A DNA stretch of 64,000 nt from Cystobacter fuscus (GTDB taxonomy: Bacteria > Myxococcota > Myxococcia > Myxococcales > Myxococcaceae): NCBI RefSeq assembly GCF_002305875.1, contig NZ_CP022098.1:8246001-8310000 (forward strand). The letters run 5' to 3'. The translations under genes and the position numbers were made by a program. Below are positions 54,899 to 62,117 of this stretch, piece by piece; the stretch's first letter is position 1; the number at the start of each line of letters is the position of its first letter. The notes below the pieces were generated by a model. That model had not been told where the DNA came from. It saw nothing but the letters and a program-made list of their open reading frames with translations, and made no database searches.

Positions 54899-55219
54899 TC
54901 AGGGGACGTCGCGGGCCGTGGCGGACCGGGCGGCCACGAGACGCTCCACGGCGTTGGTGAGCCGGGACAGCTCGCGCTCCATGCCGTCCAGGCGCGCCTC
55001 GATGCGCGCGGACTGGGTGGCGGCGCTGGCCTGGGCGGAGGAGACGCGCGCCACCTCAGCTTCGGTGGTGGTGCACCGGCGCTCGAGGTGGCGGACGTCC
55101 GCGCCCAGCGTTCCCCACTGCGCGGCGTGGCCAAGCAGAGTGACGACGATGGGCACAGCCATGATGAGCCACGGCGAGGGCCGGGACTCGGTGGGGGTGG
55201 GAGCGGGGGGCGTGCTCAT
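54899..55219 (-). CDS. Small prophage protein with N-terminal membrane segment and coiled coil
   Basis: 106 residues: a proline-rich start, one hydrophobic segment at about 18-35 (W-L-I-M-A-V-P-I-V-V-T-L-L-G), then a long alanine/arginine/glutamate helix with heptad-like spacing up to residue 98. This build (membrane anchor plus periplasmic coiled coil) resembles Rz-type spanins or small anchored phage proteins. The ATG has no Shine-Dalgarno; CCCCTTCT lies 8 nt upstream on the same strand. A lysis role is suggested by size, topology and neighbours, not proved. Confidence 0.6.
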   Translation of the reverse strand: MSTPPAPTPTESRPSPWLIMAVPIVVTLLGHAAQWGTLGADVRHLERRCTTTEAEVARVSSAQASAATQSARIEARLDGMERELSRLTNAVERLVAARSATARDVP

Positions 55220-55227
55220 GCCCCGCC

Positions 55228-55235
55228 AGAAGGGG
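55228..55235 (-). promoter_or_regulatory. CCCCTTCT leader element (copy 4)
   Basis: It is on the minus strand 8 nt before ATG 55219. The flanks can fold as GCCCC ... GGGGC with TTCT in the loop. Its orientation follows the minus-strand gene, unlike the other copies, which supports a role tied to the gene start. Confidence 0.55.
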
Positions 55236-55245
55236 CGTATCCGCG

Positions 55246-55464
55246 CTACCGCTCGAGCACGTCGCCCCGCGCCAGCACGCCAGCAACCAGGCCACATGCC
55301 AACGTGCCCAGCATCGAGCCCAGGAGCCGAAGCACAAGCCGCGGGCTGTCCACGCTCGCGGTGCCGATCGTGGCGTCAGGCCCATAGGCGTAGAGCAGCA
55401 CGGCGGCCGGAACCATCGCGCCGACGAAGCACAGCCCCACAGCGACCGCGAATCTCCAACCCAC
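55246..55464 (-). CDS. Small prophage membrane protein (holin-like)
   Basis: 72 residues, almost entirely hydrophobic, with two membrane segments (F-A-V-A-V-G-L-C-F-V-G-A-M-V-P-A-A-V-L-L-Y and L-V-L-R-L-L-G-S-M-L-G-T-L-A-C-G-L-V-A-G) joined by a short polar loop, and a charged C terminus. Size and topology fit a class II holin. The start is put at GTG 55464 because GAGGAG lies 6 nt before it; a GTG 33 nt upstream is possible but lacks this spacing. It lies just upstream of the coiled-coil protein gene on the same strand. Confidence 0.55.
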   Translation of the reverse strand: MGWRFAVAVGLCFVGAMVPAAVLLYAYGPDATIGTASVDSPRLVLRLLGSMLGTLACGLVAGVLARGDVLER

Positions 55465-55884
55465 CTCATCCTCCTCGGGGCAAGCGCCCACGGTCACGGA
55501 GAAGCGGCGCGGGGCAGATGATCCACCCCGCGCGGGCGTGGGCCGGACCCCGAGGGCAGGCGGTAAAACCTACCGGGCGGACGTGTCCTACATGTGGGAC
55601 AGGGGGTGACCCCCACCCCCAAAAACCGGGAGCGCGGCCCGGCGGACGATTGCTTGGCGCCGAACAATCTCGTGCTCGCGGCTACCCCACGCTCCCCCAC
55701 CGAAGCTTTGGACGGAAACTGTCGGACGACCCCCCGAAAAATCGGGGTAGAGGGCCCTACCCCGGTCGCTAACCGCTCGGAATCACTCTCGGGGCTTGCC
55801 GGGAGGGGGTGCAGAAAGGAGCAAAACGGCGCACTCCGCGCCCCTTCTCGGGGGTGTCACCTCGCAGTCCACCCCGGAGCGCGC
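55465..55884. promoter_or_regulatory. Divergent control region before the head-module operon
   Basis: No gene is seen. It contains an imperfect palindrome TGTCCTACATGTGGGACA (55584-55601, two mismatched positions), a perfect 8-bp stem CGGGGTAG/CTACCCCG (55743-55764) and CCCCTTCT copy 5 (55841-55848). It separates minus-strand small membrane genes from the plus-strand head module, so it should hold the late promoter(s) and an operator. Confidence 0.5.
55841..55848 (+). promoter_or_regulatory. CCCCTTCT leader element (copy 5)
   Basis: It lies 36 nt before ATG 55885. That gene has its own GGAG 6 nt before the ATG, so here the element is not taking the place of the ribosome site. Confidence 0.5.
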
Positions 55885-56451
55885 ATGTCCGAGTCGTCCA
55901 CCACCCTCTCCTCCTCTGCCACCTCGCCTCAACCGACACTCGAAGATTGGACACCCGGCCGCATCGGCTACGAGGCCTACGGAGATCACCCCGGCGCCCA
56001 TGGCCCGTGGACCACCTTCGACGGCCGACCCATGCCGACTTGGTCGGACCTGATGAAGGGCGGACCGGCTGGACAACTCACCCGAGACCGGTGGGAACTC
56101 GCAGCTCGGACCATCATCTCCGAGTGCGAGCAGCGGAGTGGCGCCGAGTCCGCCCCGATCCGCGAGGGACGCTCCACGGGGACCATCACCGTGAACGTGC
56201 CCGAGCTGAAGGTGGACGCGTCCGATCTCGAGCAGCAGGCGGATCGACTGGAGGGCCTGGTCAACCAGCTCGCCACCGCGCCGGTCTCCATGTCCGACCT
56301 GTGCCACGGGGTACGCGCCCTGGCCGAGGCGTCGGCCTTCCTGAACACCAGCGACTCGGATACCTCCAAGGCCGTGGCCGCGCTGGTGCAAGACATGGCG
56401 AAGTGCCTGAGCGCGCAGGTGCGCGACCTCACCCCGCCGCCCCAGTCCTGA
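55885..56451 (+). CDS. Prophage protein of unknown function, first gene of the head operon
   Basis: 188 residues, serine/threonine-rich N terminus, then W-T-P-G-R-I-G-Y-E-A-Y and T-F-D-G-R-P-M-P-T-W, followed by a helical C-terminal half (D-L-E-Q-Q-A-D-R-L-E-G-L-V-N-Q-L). No membrane segment or known motif. GGAG precedes the ATG by 6 nt. Its place before the terminase genes suggests a late-operon or DNA-packaging accessory role, but this is only positional. Confidence 0.65.
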   Translation: MSESSTTLSSSATSPQPTLEDWTPGRIGYEAYGDHPGAHGPWTTFDGRPMPTWSDLMKGGPAGQLTRDRWELAARTIISECEQRSGAESAPIREGRSTGTITVNVPELKVDASDLEQQADRLEGLVNQLATAPVSMSDLCHGVRALAEASAFLNTSDSDTSKAVAALVQDMAKCLSAQVRDLTPPPQS

Positions 56452-56567
56452 CGCATCGGGTGGCGGGCGACCCGTTGGCCCGGGACGATCCCCCCTTGGT
56501 GAATGAGGGTTCACCACTGGTGGCTTGGAGGTAGACGGAGCATTGGCTACCCTGCTCGCGTCACTCA

Positions 56568-56847
56568 GATTGTGGGCTTAGGCCTGCTACCACAGGGGAA
56601 ATTGGGCTCCACCATTGGTTGTTGGCGTTTTCCGCTCTAACCGGACTGCAGTGCATCATCACCCTCGCGCAAACCGCAAAGCTGACCAACGAGGAGGATA
56701 CGCACATGGGACGAAAGCAGAAAAACCTCAACTGGCTCCTGAAGTTGCTGAAGATGGTGCTGTTGGGTGCAGGCCTTACAACCCTGCACTCTGTAGGCGC
56801 CAGCAACATCGCGTGGATCGCAGCCCAGTTGGCCTAAGCCCACAATC
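56568..56847. repeat. Perfect 17-bp inverted repeats enclosing a 43-codon gene
   Basis: GATTGTGGGCTTAGGCC (56568-56584) and its exact complement GGCCTAAGCCCACAATC (56831-56847) bracket 246 bp. The right arm overlaps the stop codon of the small gene inside. No transposase is present and I see no target-site duplication, so it may be a small non-autonomous insertion or a 5'-3' pairing structure of the transcript. Confidence 0.7.
56706..56837 (+). CDS. 43-residue basic-hydrophobic peptide
   Basis: The peptide has a lysine/arginine-rich start (G-R-K-Q-K-N-L-N-W) followed by a hydrophobic stretch (L-L-K-L-L-K-M-V-L-L-G-A-G-L) and a second mildly hydrophobic half to A-A-Q-L-A. It has one of the best ribosome sites in the prophage, GAGGAGG 8 nt before the ATG, which argues that it is translated. 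Build and length resemble small membrane peptides such as type I toxins or short holins, but no family is recognised. It lies between the first late gene and the small terminase, enclosed by 17-bp inverted repeats. Confidence 0.55.
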   Translation: MGRKQKNLNWLLKLLKMVLLGAGLTTLHSVGASNIAWIAAQLA

Positions 56848-56862
56848 GACGTGACATGTTCG

Positions 56863-56870
56863 CCCCTTCT
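56863..56870 (+). promoter_or_regulatory. CCCCTTCT leader element (copy 6)
   Basis: It lies 8 nt before ATG 56879 of the small terminase gene. GCCCC and GGGGC flank TTCTTCC and can form a 5-bp hairpin ending at the start codon. Confidence 0.55.
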
Positions 56871-56878
56871 TCCGGGGC

Positions 56879-57514
56879 ATGGCCAGACCCAGGGGCATGC
56901 CGCCGGAGTTGATGGGCGAGCCCTCGGACGGGCCTGGGGAGGATGCGCCCGATCTGCCCGACCCGCTCGCGGGCTTCCAGCTGCGCGCCGGGACTCGCGG
57001 CCCACGCACCACGCTCACCAAGGCGATGATTCCCATCATCGCCGAGTCGCTCGCCCGGACGGGCGTCCAGCGGATCGCCGCGGCGAGGGCGGGCACCACC
57101 GAGGACTGCCTGGGCAAGTGGCTCACCAAGGGCCGCGACGCGGTGGCCCGGCGCAAGAGCAGCATCTACACCGAGCTGCTCTTCGCGTGCGAGCAGGCCT
57201 GGGCGCACCGCACCGGCTTCCTCATTGGGCTGGGCGAGCGCACGGTGGTGGATCGCCACGCCAACCCGCGCTTCCTCACGTGGCTGCTCAGCGTCACCAG
57301 TCCCAAGCAATTCACCGTGTCGCGCGAGCCTGCGGCCCAGCCCCATGGCGGCGCGCTCGGACCCGCCTTCGAGCTCGTGTCCCCCGAGGCCGCCGCCAAG
57401 AGCGTTACCGAGAAGCTGCTGCGCTTTCTCGAGGAGGAGGACAAGCGAGGCGCGGAGCCACCTGAGGAGGCGCCGCCCGAGTCCGGTGAGGCCGCACCCG
57501 CGGAGGGCGGCTGA
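56879..57514 (+). CDS. Phage terminase small subunit-like protein
   Basis: 211 residues. A helix-turn-helix-like segment (G-V-Q-R-I-A-A-A-R-A-G-T-T-E-D-C-L-G-K-W-L-T-K-G-R) near residues 61-85 fits the DNA-binding domain of small terminase subunits, and an acidic tail (E-E-E-D-K ... P-P-E-E-A-P-P-E) may contact the large subunit. The TGA stop overlaps the ATG of the large subunit (TGATG), as is usual for terminase pairs. The start has no Shine-Dalgarno but the CCCCTTCT element. It should recognise the packaging site on concatemeric phage DNA. Confidence 0.75.
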   Translation: MARPRGMPPELMGEPSDGPGEDAPDLPDPLAGFQLRAGTRGPRTTLTKAMIPIIAESLARTGVQRIAAARAGTTEDCLGKWLTKGRDAVARRKSSIYTELLFACEQAWAHRTGFLIGLGERTVVDRHANPRFLTWLLSVTSPKQFTVSREPAAQPHGGALGPAFELVSPEAAAKSVTEKLLRFLEEEDKRGAEPPEEAPPESGEAAPAEGG

Positions 57515-59049
57515 TGGTTGCCATGGTCGCGGTGCAGGACAACCCGCTCGCGGGCCTGCCCATCATCCGCCCCGAGACGCACGGCCGACACTCGATCTCC
57601 GAGCGCGCGGGGCTGAAGTTCCGCGCGCAACTGCGCCGCCGGCGCGAACTCGGCGAGCAACTCACCGCCGACTTCGCCATCACCGAGCACCTGCGGCTGA
57701 ACCAGGCGGAGGTGCTTGCTTGGCACTACGACCCCACCCTCTGGCGGCGGCCGGTGCAGACGCCGCCCTCGGGCGTGTGGCGCACCTGGTTCCTGCTGGG
57801 CGGGCGCGGCGCCGGCAAGACGTACGCCGGCAGTATCGCCGTCATCGAGGAGGCCGCGGCCGACAGCGAGGCGCGCATCCTCATTGTCGGGCCCACCGAC
57901 TCGGAGATCCGCAAGACGCAGCTCGAGGGCCCGAGCGGAATCCTCTCGCTCGCCCCGCCGTGGTTCCGCCCGGTCCACCGGCGCAGCAAGCGGACACTCG
58001 AATTTCCGAACGGAGCCAGAGCCTATTACGTCCCCGCGCAGAACCCAGACAAGCTGCGCGGCTACAACGTCAGCCTCGTCTGGGCGGACGAGATCGTCGC
58101 CTGGAAGAAGTCGCCCGAGGAAGTGTACCGGGAGTGCCGCCGCGTCGCCCGAATCCAGACGCCGCGGATGCGCCAGCTCGGTCTTCCGGCCCGGCTGATC
58201 ATCACCACCACGCCCAACCCCAATCCGCTCTTCCGGGAGATTCTCTCGGACCGGGACGGGCTGGTGCTCGCGTGCTCGTCTACCTTCGACAACGCGGCCA
58301 ACCTGGACGGCAAGTACATCGCCTACGCCCGGCGCCTCCAGAACACCACCATTGGCCGCCGGGAGTTTCACGGCGAGCTGCTCTTCCTCGAGGACGCGTG
58401 CCTCTACGGCAAGGTGGACTGGAATGCCTCGCGCGTGGAGAGCGTGGAGGCCATCGCCCCGCGTGAGGGCAAGCCGCTCTTCGACAAGCTCGTGGTGAGT
58501 GTCGACCCGGCCACGGGCGAGAAGAAGGACAGCGACCTCCACGGGATTGTCGTGGAGGGCATTCGCGAGGAAGCGGACGGGCTGCTGCACGTGTACGTGC
58601 TGCAGGACGCCTCCCTTCGCTCCCCCGAGCCCACCACCTGGGCCCAGGCGGCCGTGGATGCCCTGCGCCGGTGGGAGCACCTGGCGCCGAAGCGCAAGGC
58701 CTTCATCTTCGCGGAGACGAACACCGGCGGCTCGCTGGTGAAGAACGTCATCCGCTCGGTGGACGGCAAGGTGAAGGTGAAGGGCATGCGCGCCATGCAG
58801 TCCAAGGCCGAGCGCGCGGCCCCGGTGTCCGCCATGGCCGAGGCGCGCCTGGTGCACATGGTGGGCAAACACCACCGCCTCGAGGAGCAGCTCGCCAAGT
58901 TCACCGGCCAGGACGGCGGCCACGGGCGCGACGATAGAGCAGACGCCTTCGCCTGGCCCATCTACCTGTACGTGTGCCCGAAGCGGCAGAACGCCGGTGT
59001 GGCGGGGCGTCCCGCCGAGGCCCAGGACGAGAGCGGAGACGAGGAGTAG
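57514..59049 (+). CDS. terL: Phage terminase large subunit
   Basis: 511 residues. The packaging ATPase has Walker A G96-G-R-G-A-G-K102-T103 and Walker B V-W-A-D192-E193. The C-terminal RNase-H-like nuclease shows V-V-S-V-D-P-A-T-G (first acidic residue) and a late G-R-D-D-R-A-D-A segment. It pumps DNA into the prohead and cuts it. It is translationally coupled to the small subunit and followed by the portal gene, the standard late order of HK97-like heads. Confidence 0.95.
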   Translation: MVAMVAVQDNPLAGLPIIRPETHGRHSISERAGLKFRAQLRRRRELGEQLTADFAITEHLRLNQAEVLAWHYDPTLWRRPVQTPPSGVWRTWFLLGGRGAGKTYAGSIAVIEEAAADSEARILIVGPTDSEIRKTQLEGPSGILSLAPPWFRPVHRRSKRTLEFPNGARAYYVPAQNPDKLRGYNVSLVWADEIVAWKKSPEEVYRECRRVARIQTPRMRQLGLPARLIITTTPNPNPLFREILSDRDGLVLACSSTFDNAANLDGKYIAYARRLQNTTIGRREFHGELLFLEDACLYGKVDWNASRVESVEAIAPREGKPLFDKLVVSVDPATGEKKDSDLHGIVVEGIREEADGLLHVYVLQDASLRSPEPTTWAQAAVDALRRWEHLAPKRKAFIFAETNTGGSLVKNVIRSVDGKVKVKGMRAMQSKAERAAPVSAMAEARLVHMVGKHHRLEEQLAKFTGQDGGHGRDDRADAFAWPIYLYVCPKRQNAGVAGRPAEAQDESGDEE

Positions 59050-59056
59050 CGCCGCG

Positions 59057-59064
59057 CCCCTTCT
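59057..59064 (+). promoter_or_regulatory. CCCCTTCT leader element (copy 7)
   Basis: It lies 7 nt before ATG 59072 of the portal gene; the spacer CGGCGGC contains no Shine-Dalgarno. Confidence 0.55.
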
Positions 59065-59071
59065 CGGCGGC

Positions 59072-60433
59072 ATGGCCTCCCTCCGCACCCGCCTCAAGGC
59101 CGCCCTGACAGGCCTGCTGCTCGGCCCCAACACCGGGCGCCCGCTCGTCCACGCCATTCCGCTCCTCCCCTTCTCCCCGCGACGCGGCTCCCGCGCGGTG
59201 CTCCTCGCCTACCGGGAGAATGCGTGGCTGCGCGCGGTAGTGGACACGGTGGCCGAGGCCACGGCCACGCCGCGCTGGCGCGTCTTCAAGCCCGTCACCG
59301 CCAAGGGCAAGGCGCTCGCCGTCTCCTGCAAGGCATTGGGCAGCGGGGCGCGCACCCGGGACGGGAGGCTGGAGCGGCACAAGGCGCTGTCCCGGGGTCT
59401 CGAGCGCGGGGATCTGGTGGAGTGCGAGAGCCACGAGCTGCTCAACATCCTGGAGTCCCCCCACCCGGAATTCACCGGCCGGGCCCTGCGCAAGCTTCAG
59501 CAGGTGCACCTGGACCTGGTGGGAGAAACCTTCCTCTGGCTGCGCCGCACCCTGGACGGCGAGCGGCGCGTGGCGGGCTACGAGGTGGTGCCGCCCCACT
59601 GCGTGCACCAGACGCCCACCGACACGGGCACCCACTACGTCCTCACTTACAACCGATTCTCCGGCTCGGTGCTCGCGCCCGAGGTGCTCTGGCTGCGGCA
59701 CCTGGATCCGGAGAACCCCTATGGCCGCGGGACGGGCCGGGGCCTCGCGCTGGGGGACGAGCTGGACACGGCCGAGAGTATTCAACGCGCGCGAAAGGCG
59801 ACCTTCGTCCGGGGCGGCCTGCCGGCAGCGGTGGTGGGAGTGGACGAGGGCCCCGCCGGGGACGACAAGGCCGACGAGCTCCAGGCCGAGTACGACGAGA
59901 AATTCCAGAAGCCGGAGTCCGCCGGCCGCGTCTGGTTCGTCAACGGCAAGGTGTCCCTGTCGCAGATTCAGCAGGACTTCCGCGCGCTGCAAATGGACGA
60001 GGCGGAGAAAGGCCTGCGCGACTACACGCGGCAGACATACAACGTCTCACCCGAACTCATGGGGGACCTGACGTCCGCCAACCGCTCCACCTCGGAGGAG
60101 GCCAAGTACACCCTGGCCGAGTACGCAGTGCTGCCCCGGCTGGAGTTCCAGCGCACGGAGTACCAGCTGCGCCTGATCCCCCTCGTGGACGAGGACGCCA
60201 TCCTCGACTACGAGGACCCGCGCCCCCAGAGCTGGGAGCGCACGCTCCAGGTCATGACGGGCGCCTTCAACGAGGGCTTCACCTGGAATGAGGTGCGCGC
60301 CTTCGGAGGCTATCCCCCGGATCCGAAGCTCGCCGGCAGGCGGCCGCGCCCCCTCCCCGGTGCCCAGCCCGTCCAGGACGCGCCCCAGGAGCCGCGCAAC
60401 CCGCCGCCCCCGCGCGGGCCTGCGGCGGATTGA
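59072..60433 (+). CDS. Phage portal protein (HK97 type)
   Basis: 453 residues. Features of the HK97-type portal family are the early E-N-A-W-L-R-A-V-V-D-T-V segment, the D-L-V-G-E-T-F-L-W-L strand with a R-R-V-A-G-Y-E-V-V-P-P motif, then Y-G-R-G-T-G-R-G-L-A-L and the long helix before a proline-rich tail. It forms the dodecameric ring through which DNA enters the head. It follows the large terminase by 22 nt. ATG 59072 is chosen as the family-consistent start after the CCCCTTCT element. Confidence 0.88.
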   Translation: MASLRTRLKAALTGLLLGPNTGRPLVHAIPLLPFSPRRGSRAVLLAYRENAWLRAVVDTVAEATATPRWRVFKPVTAKGKALAVSCKALGSGARTRDGRLERHKALSRGLERGDLVECESHELLNILESPHPEFTGRALRKLQQVHLDLVGETFLWLRRTLDGERRVAGYEVVPPHCVHQTPTDTGTHYVLTYNRFSGSVLAPEVLWLRHLDPENPYGRGTGRGLALGDELDTAESIQRARKATFVRGGLPAAVVGVDEGPAGDDKADELQAEYDEKFQKPESAGRVWFVNGKVSLSQIQQDFRALQMDEAEKGLRDYTRQTYNVSPELMGDLTSANRSTSEEAKYTLAEYAVLPRLEFQRTEYQLRLIPLVDEDAILDYEDPRPQSWERTLQVMTGAFNEGFTWNEVRAFGGYPPDPKLAGRRPRPLPGAQPVQDAPQEPRNPPPPRGPAAD

Positions 60434-60546
60434 GTGGGCGTCGGAGCTGAGCGGTCAGGAGAGGCCCCGACACCGGATCAACCACGGTTAAGAGAGGAGC
60501 ACGCAGTAGAGGCGATCGCCCCTCCCCGACCGAATACCCCTGAATC

Positions 60547-61140
60547 CTATTCAATTCGGAACTGCTGGTTTCCACCACCGTGCCGCGGATACTGAACGAC
60601 ACGCGCCAGCGGGTCGTGCGACGCACCAGCGACATCCAAAACTTGCAAACTGTGCTTAGCCCTAATCGCGTGATAACCATTACCCAGGTCTTCGATACGA
60701 AATTGCTGATGGTCCCCACCGTGACATGGATACTGGACGACGTGAGTCATTGGCTCGTAGTACCCACCCAGCACATCCAGACACAGCCCACTGTGCATGG
60801 CCCTGATCGTGTGGTAACCATTACCCAGGTCCTCAATGAGGAACCGCTGATGATCCCCGCCGTGGCATGGATACTGGACGAGTTCCGTAAATGGATCGCG
60901 GGACCCACCCAGCACATCCAGGCACTGCCAGCTATGCTGAGCTACAAGTCTAACGATCCTACCAATCGAACTCAGATCGGCGATCGGCTTGTCGCTGTTC
61001 GAGAGCTGTGCTTCGTCACCCAGGAGCTGTAATTCACTTGGGTCAAGCGCGACTCCTCCACAGCCGATTGTGGCGAGCAGTACCGAATTCGACACCACAC
61101 GGCGAAAAAGCTCTGCCTTCGTCCAGATGCTAGATTTCAT
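60547..61140 (-). CDS. Ricin-type beta-trefoil lectin, probable lipoprotein (prophage moron)
   Basis: 197 residues. The N terminus has a short basic and hydrophobic region ending in T-I-G-C27, an approximate lipobox. Residues 65-197 hold three beta-trefoil repeats of about 43 residues, each with L-D-V-x-G, then V-Q-Y-P-x-H-G-G, then Q-x-F-x-I-E, as in ricin B lectins. Sugar binding at the cell surface is expected. It is transcribed against the head operon, between portal and protease genes, and is visibly less GC-rich than its neighbours, which marks it as a recently acquired accessory gene. Such surface proteins in prophages can alter the host envelope or block other phages; here that is inference. 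It could also be a decoy or toxin-like lectin. Confidence 0.8.
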   Translation of the reverse strand: MKSSIWTKAELFRRVVSNSVLLATIGCGGVALDPSELQLLGDEAQLSNSDKPIADLSSIGRIVRLVAQHSWQCLDVLGGSRDPFTELVQYPCHGGDHQRFLIEDLGNGYHTIRAMHSGLCLDVLGGYYEPMTHVVQYPCHGGDHQQFRIEDLGNGYHAIRAKHSLQVLDVAGASHDPLARVVQYPRHGGGNQQFRIE

Positions 61141-61278
61141 GGGAGGGTTGCCTTTGGGTCATCGGGGGGGCGCTAACAGCCTCCTCAATATTCAGAGTTC
61201 GCGTGGCTGCGGCAACGTGGTCTGAAGTCGCGTGACATGGTGGAGGAAGAACACTTGGGGTCTGTTTCAGGTGACCCA

Positions 61279-61286
61279 CCCCTTCT
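61279..61286 (+). promoter_or_regulatory. CCCCTTCT leader element (copy 8)
   Basis: It lies 8 nt before ATG 61295 of the protease gene; the spacer is CTCCGGCC with no Shine-Dalgarno. Confidence 0.55.
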
Positions 61287-61294
61287 CTCCGGCC

Positions 61295-62050
61295 ATGAAG
61301 CCGAGAGCCACTCTCCCAGCCGACAGCGTCATCAAGTCCCTGGGTCACCTGGTGCAGAAGTCCGAGGGCGGCAAGCCCGTCTTCCGCATCAGCACCCAGG
61401 TGCTGGACAGGCACCGCGATCGCGTCCGCCCCAACAGCCTGAAGACGGAGGCCTACGAGGGCAACCCCGTCCTGCTGTGGAACCACGACGACTGCGAGCC
61501 TGCGGTGGGCACCGCTCGTGTCTTCCGCGAGGGCGACGAGTGGTTCATGGAGCCCACCTTCGACGAGGTGGACGAGCTGTCCAAGACCGTGTCGGCGAAG
61601 GTGAAGGCCGGCACGCTGCGCACCTGCAGCATCCGCTTCCGCATCCTCCGGTACGAGCCCAACGCCGAGGGTGGGCTCGACTACGAGGAGGTGGAGCTGC
61701 TCGAGGTGTCGATCGTCAACATCCCCGCCAACCCGGAGGCACACCGCGTGAAGAGCCAGCAGCCGAAGCAGAAGAACGACACCCCGCCCCCCGCCGAGGA
61801 GACGCCCGCCAAGGCGCTCGAGCCGGCAGACCTGGATGCCATCAAGGCTGCCGTCGCCGAGGTGCTCCAGCCCGTGTTGGAGAAGCTGGACGCGCTCGCG
61901 GCCGCGAGCTCCAAGTCCGAGGGCGGAGAGGAGACGGACACTGACGAGGCGGGAGACGAGGAGGAGAAGAACGAGGAGGGCATGGAGATGACGCCCGAGG
62001 AGGCGGAGGAGATGAAGGCCTTCTTCAACCCCACCCCGAAGAAGAAGTGA
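61295..62050 (+). CDS. HK97-family prohead protease with scaffold-like acidic tail
   Basis: 251 residues. The protease core (about 1-155) shows S-T-Q-V-L-D-R-H-R-D-R-V, then V-L-L-W-N-H-D with the catalytic histidine, C-S-I-R-F with the serine, and the family end E-V-E-L-L-E-V-S-I-V-N-I-P-A-N-P-E-A. The remaining ~95 residues are glutamate/alanine-rich, helical and end in a lysine cluster, resembling the delta/scaffold domain that HK97 carries on its capsid protein. Fusion of protease and scaffold would guide head assembly before maturation. It is followed by the major capsid gene. Start at ATG 61295, after CCCCTTCT. Confidence 0.85.
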   Translation: MKPRATLPADSVIKSLGHLVQKSEGGKPVFRISTQVLDRHRDRVRPNSLKTEAYEGNPVLLWNHDDCEPAVGTARVFREGDEWFMEPTFDEVDELSKTVSAKVKAGTLRTCSIRFRILRYEPNAEGGLDYEEVELLEVSIVNIPANPEAHRVKSQQPKQKNDTPPPAEETPAKALEPADLDAIKAAVAEVLQPVLEKLDALAAASSKSEGGEETDTDEAGDEEEKNEEGMEMTPEEAEEMKAFFNPTPKKK

Positions 62051-62117
62051 GCCGCCTCTTCTCCCGGCCAAGCCCCTGGGCCCGCCCGCGCGGGCCACTT
62101 CCCCACGGAGTCACCCC

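Noticed and set aside
56568-56847. Insertion sequence
   Set aside because: No transposase and no target-site duplication seen; kept only as an inverted-repeat unit.
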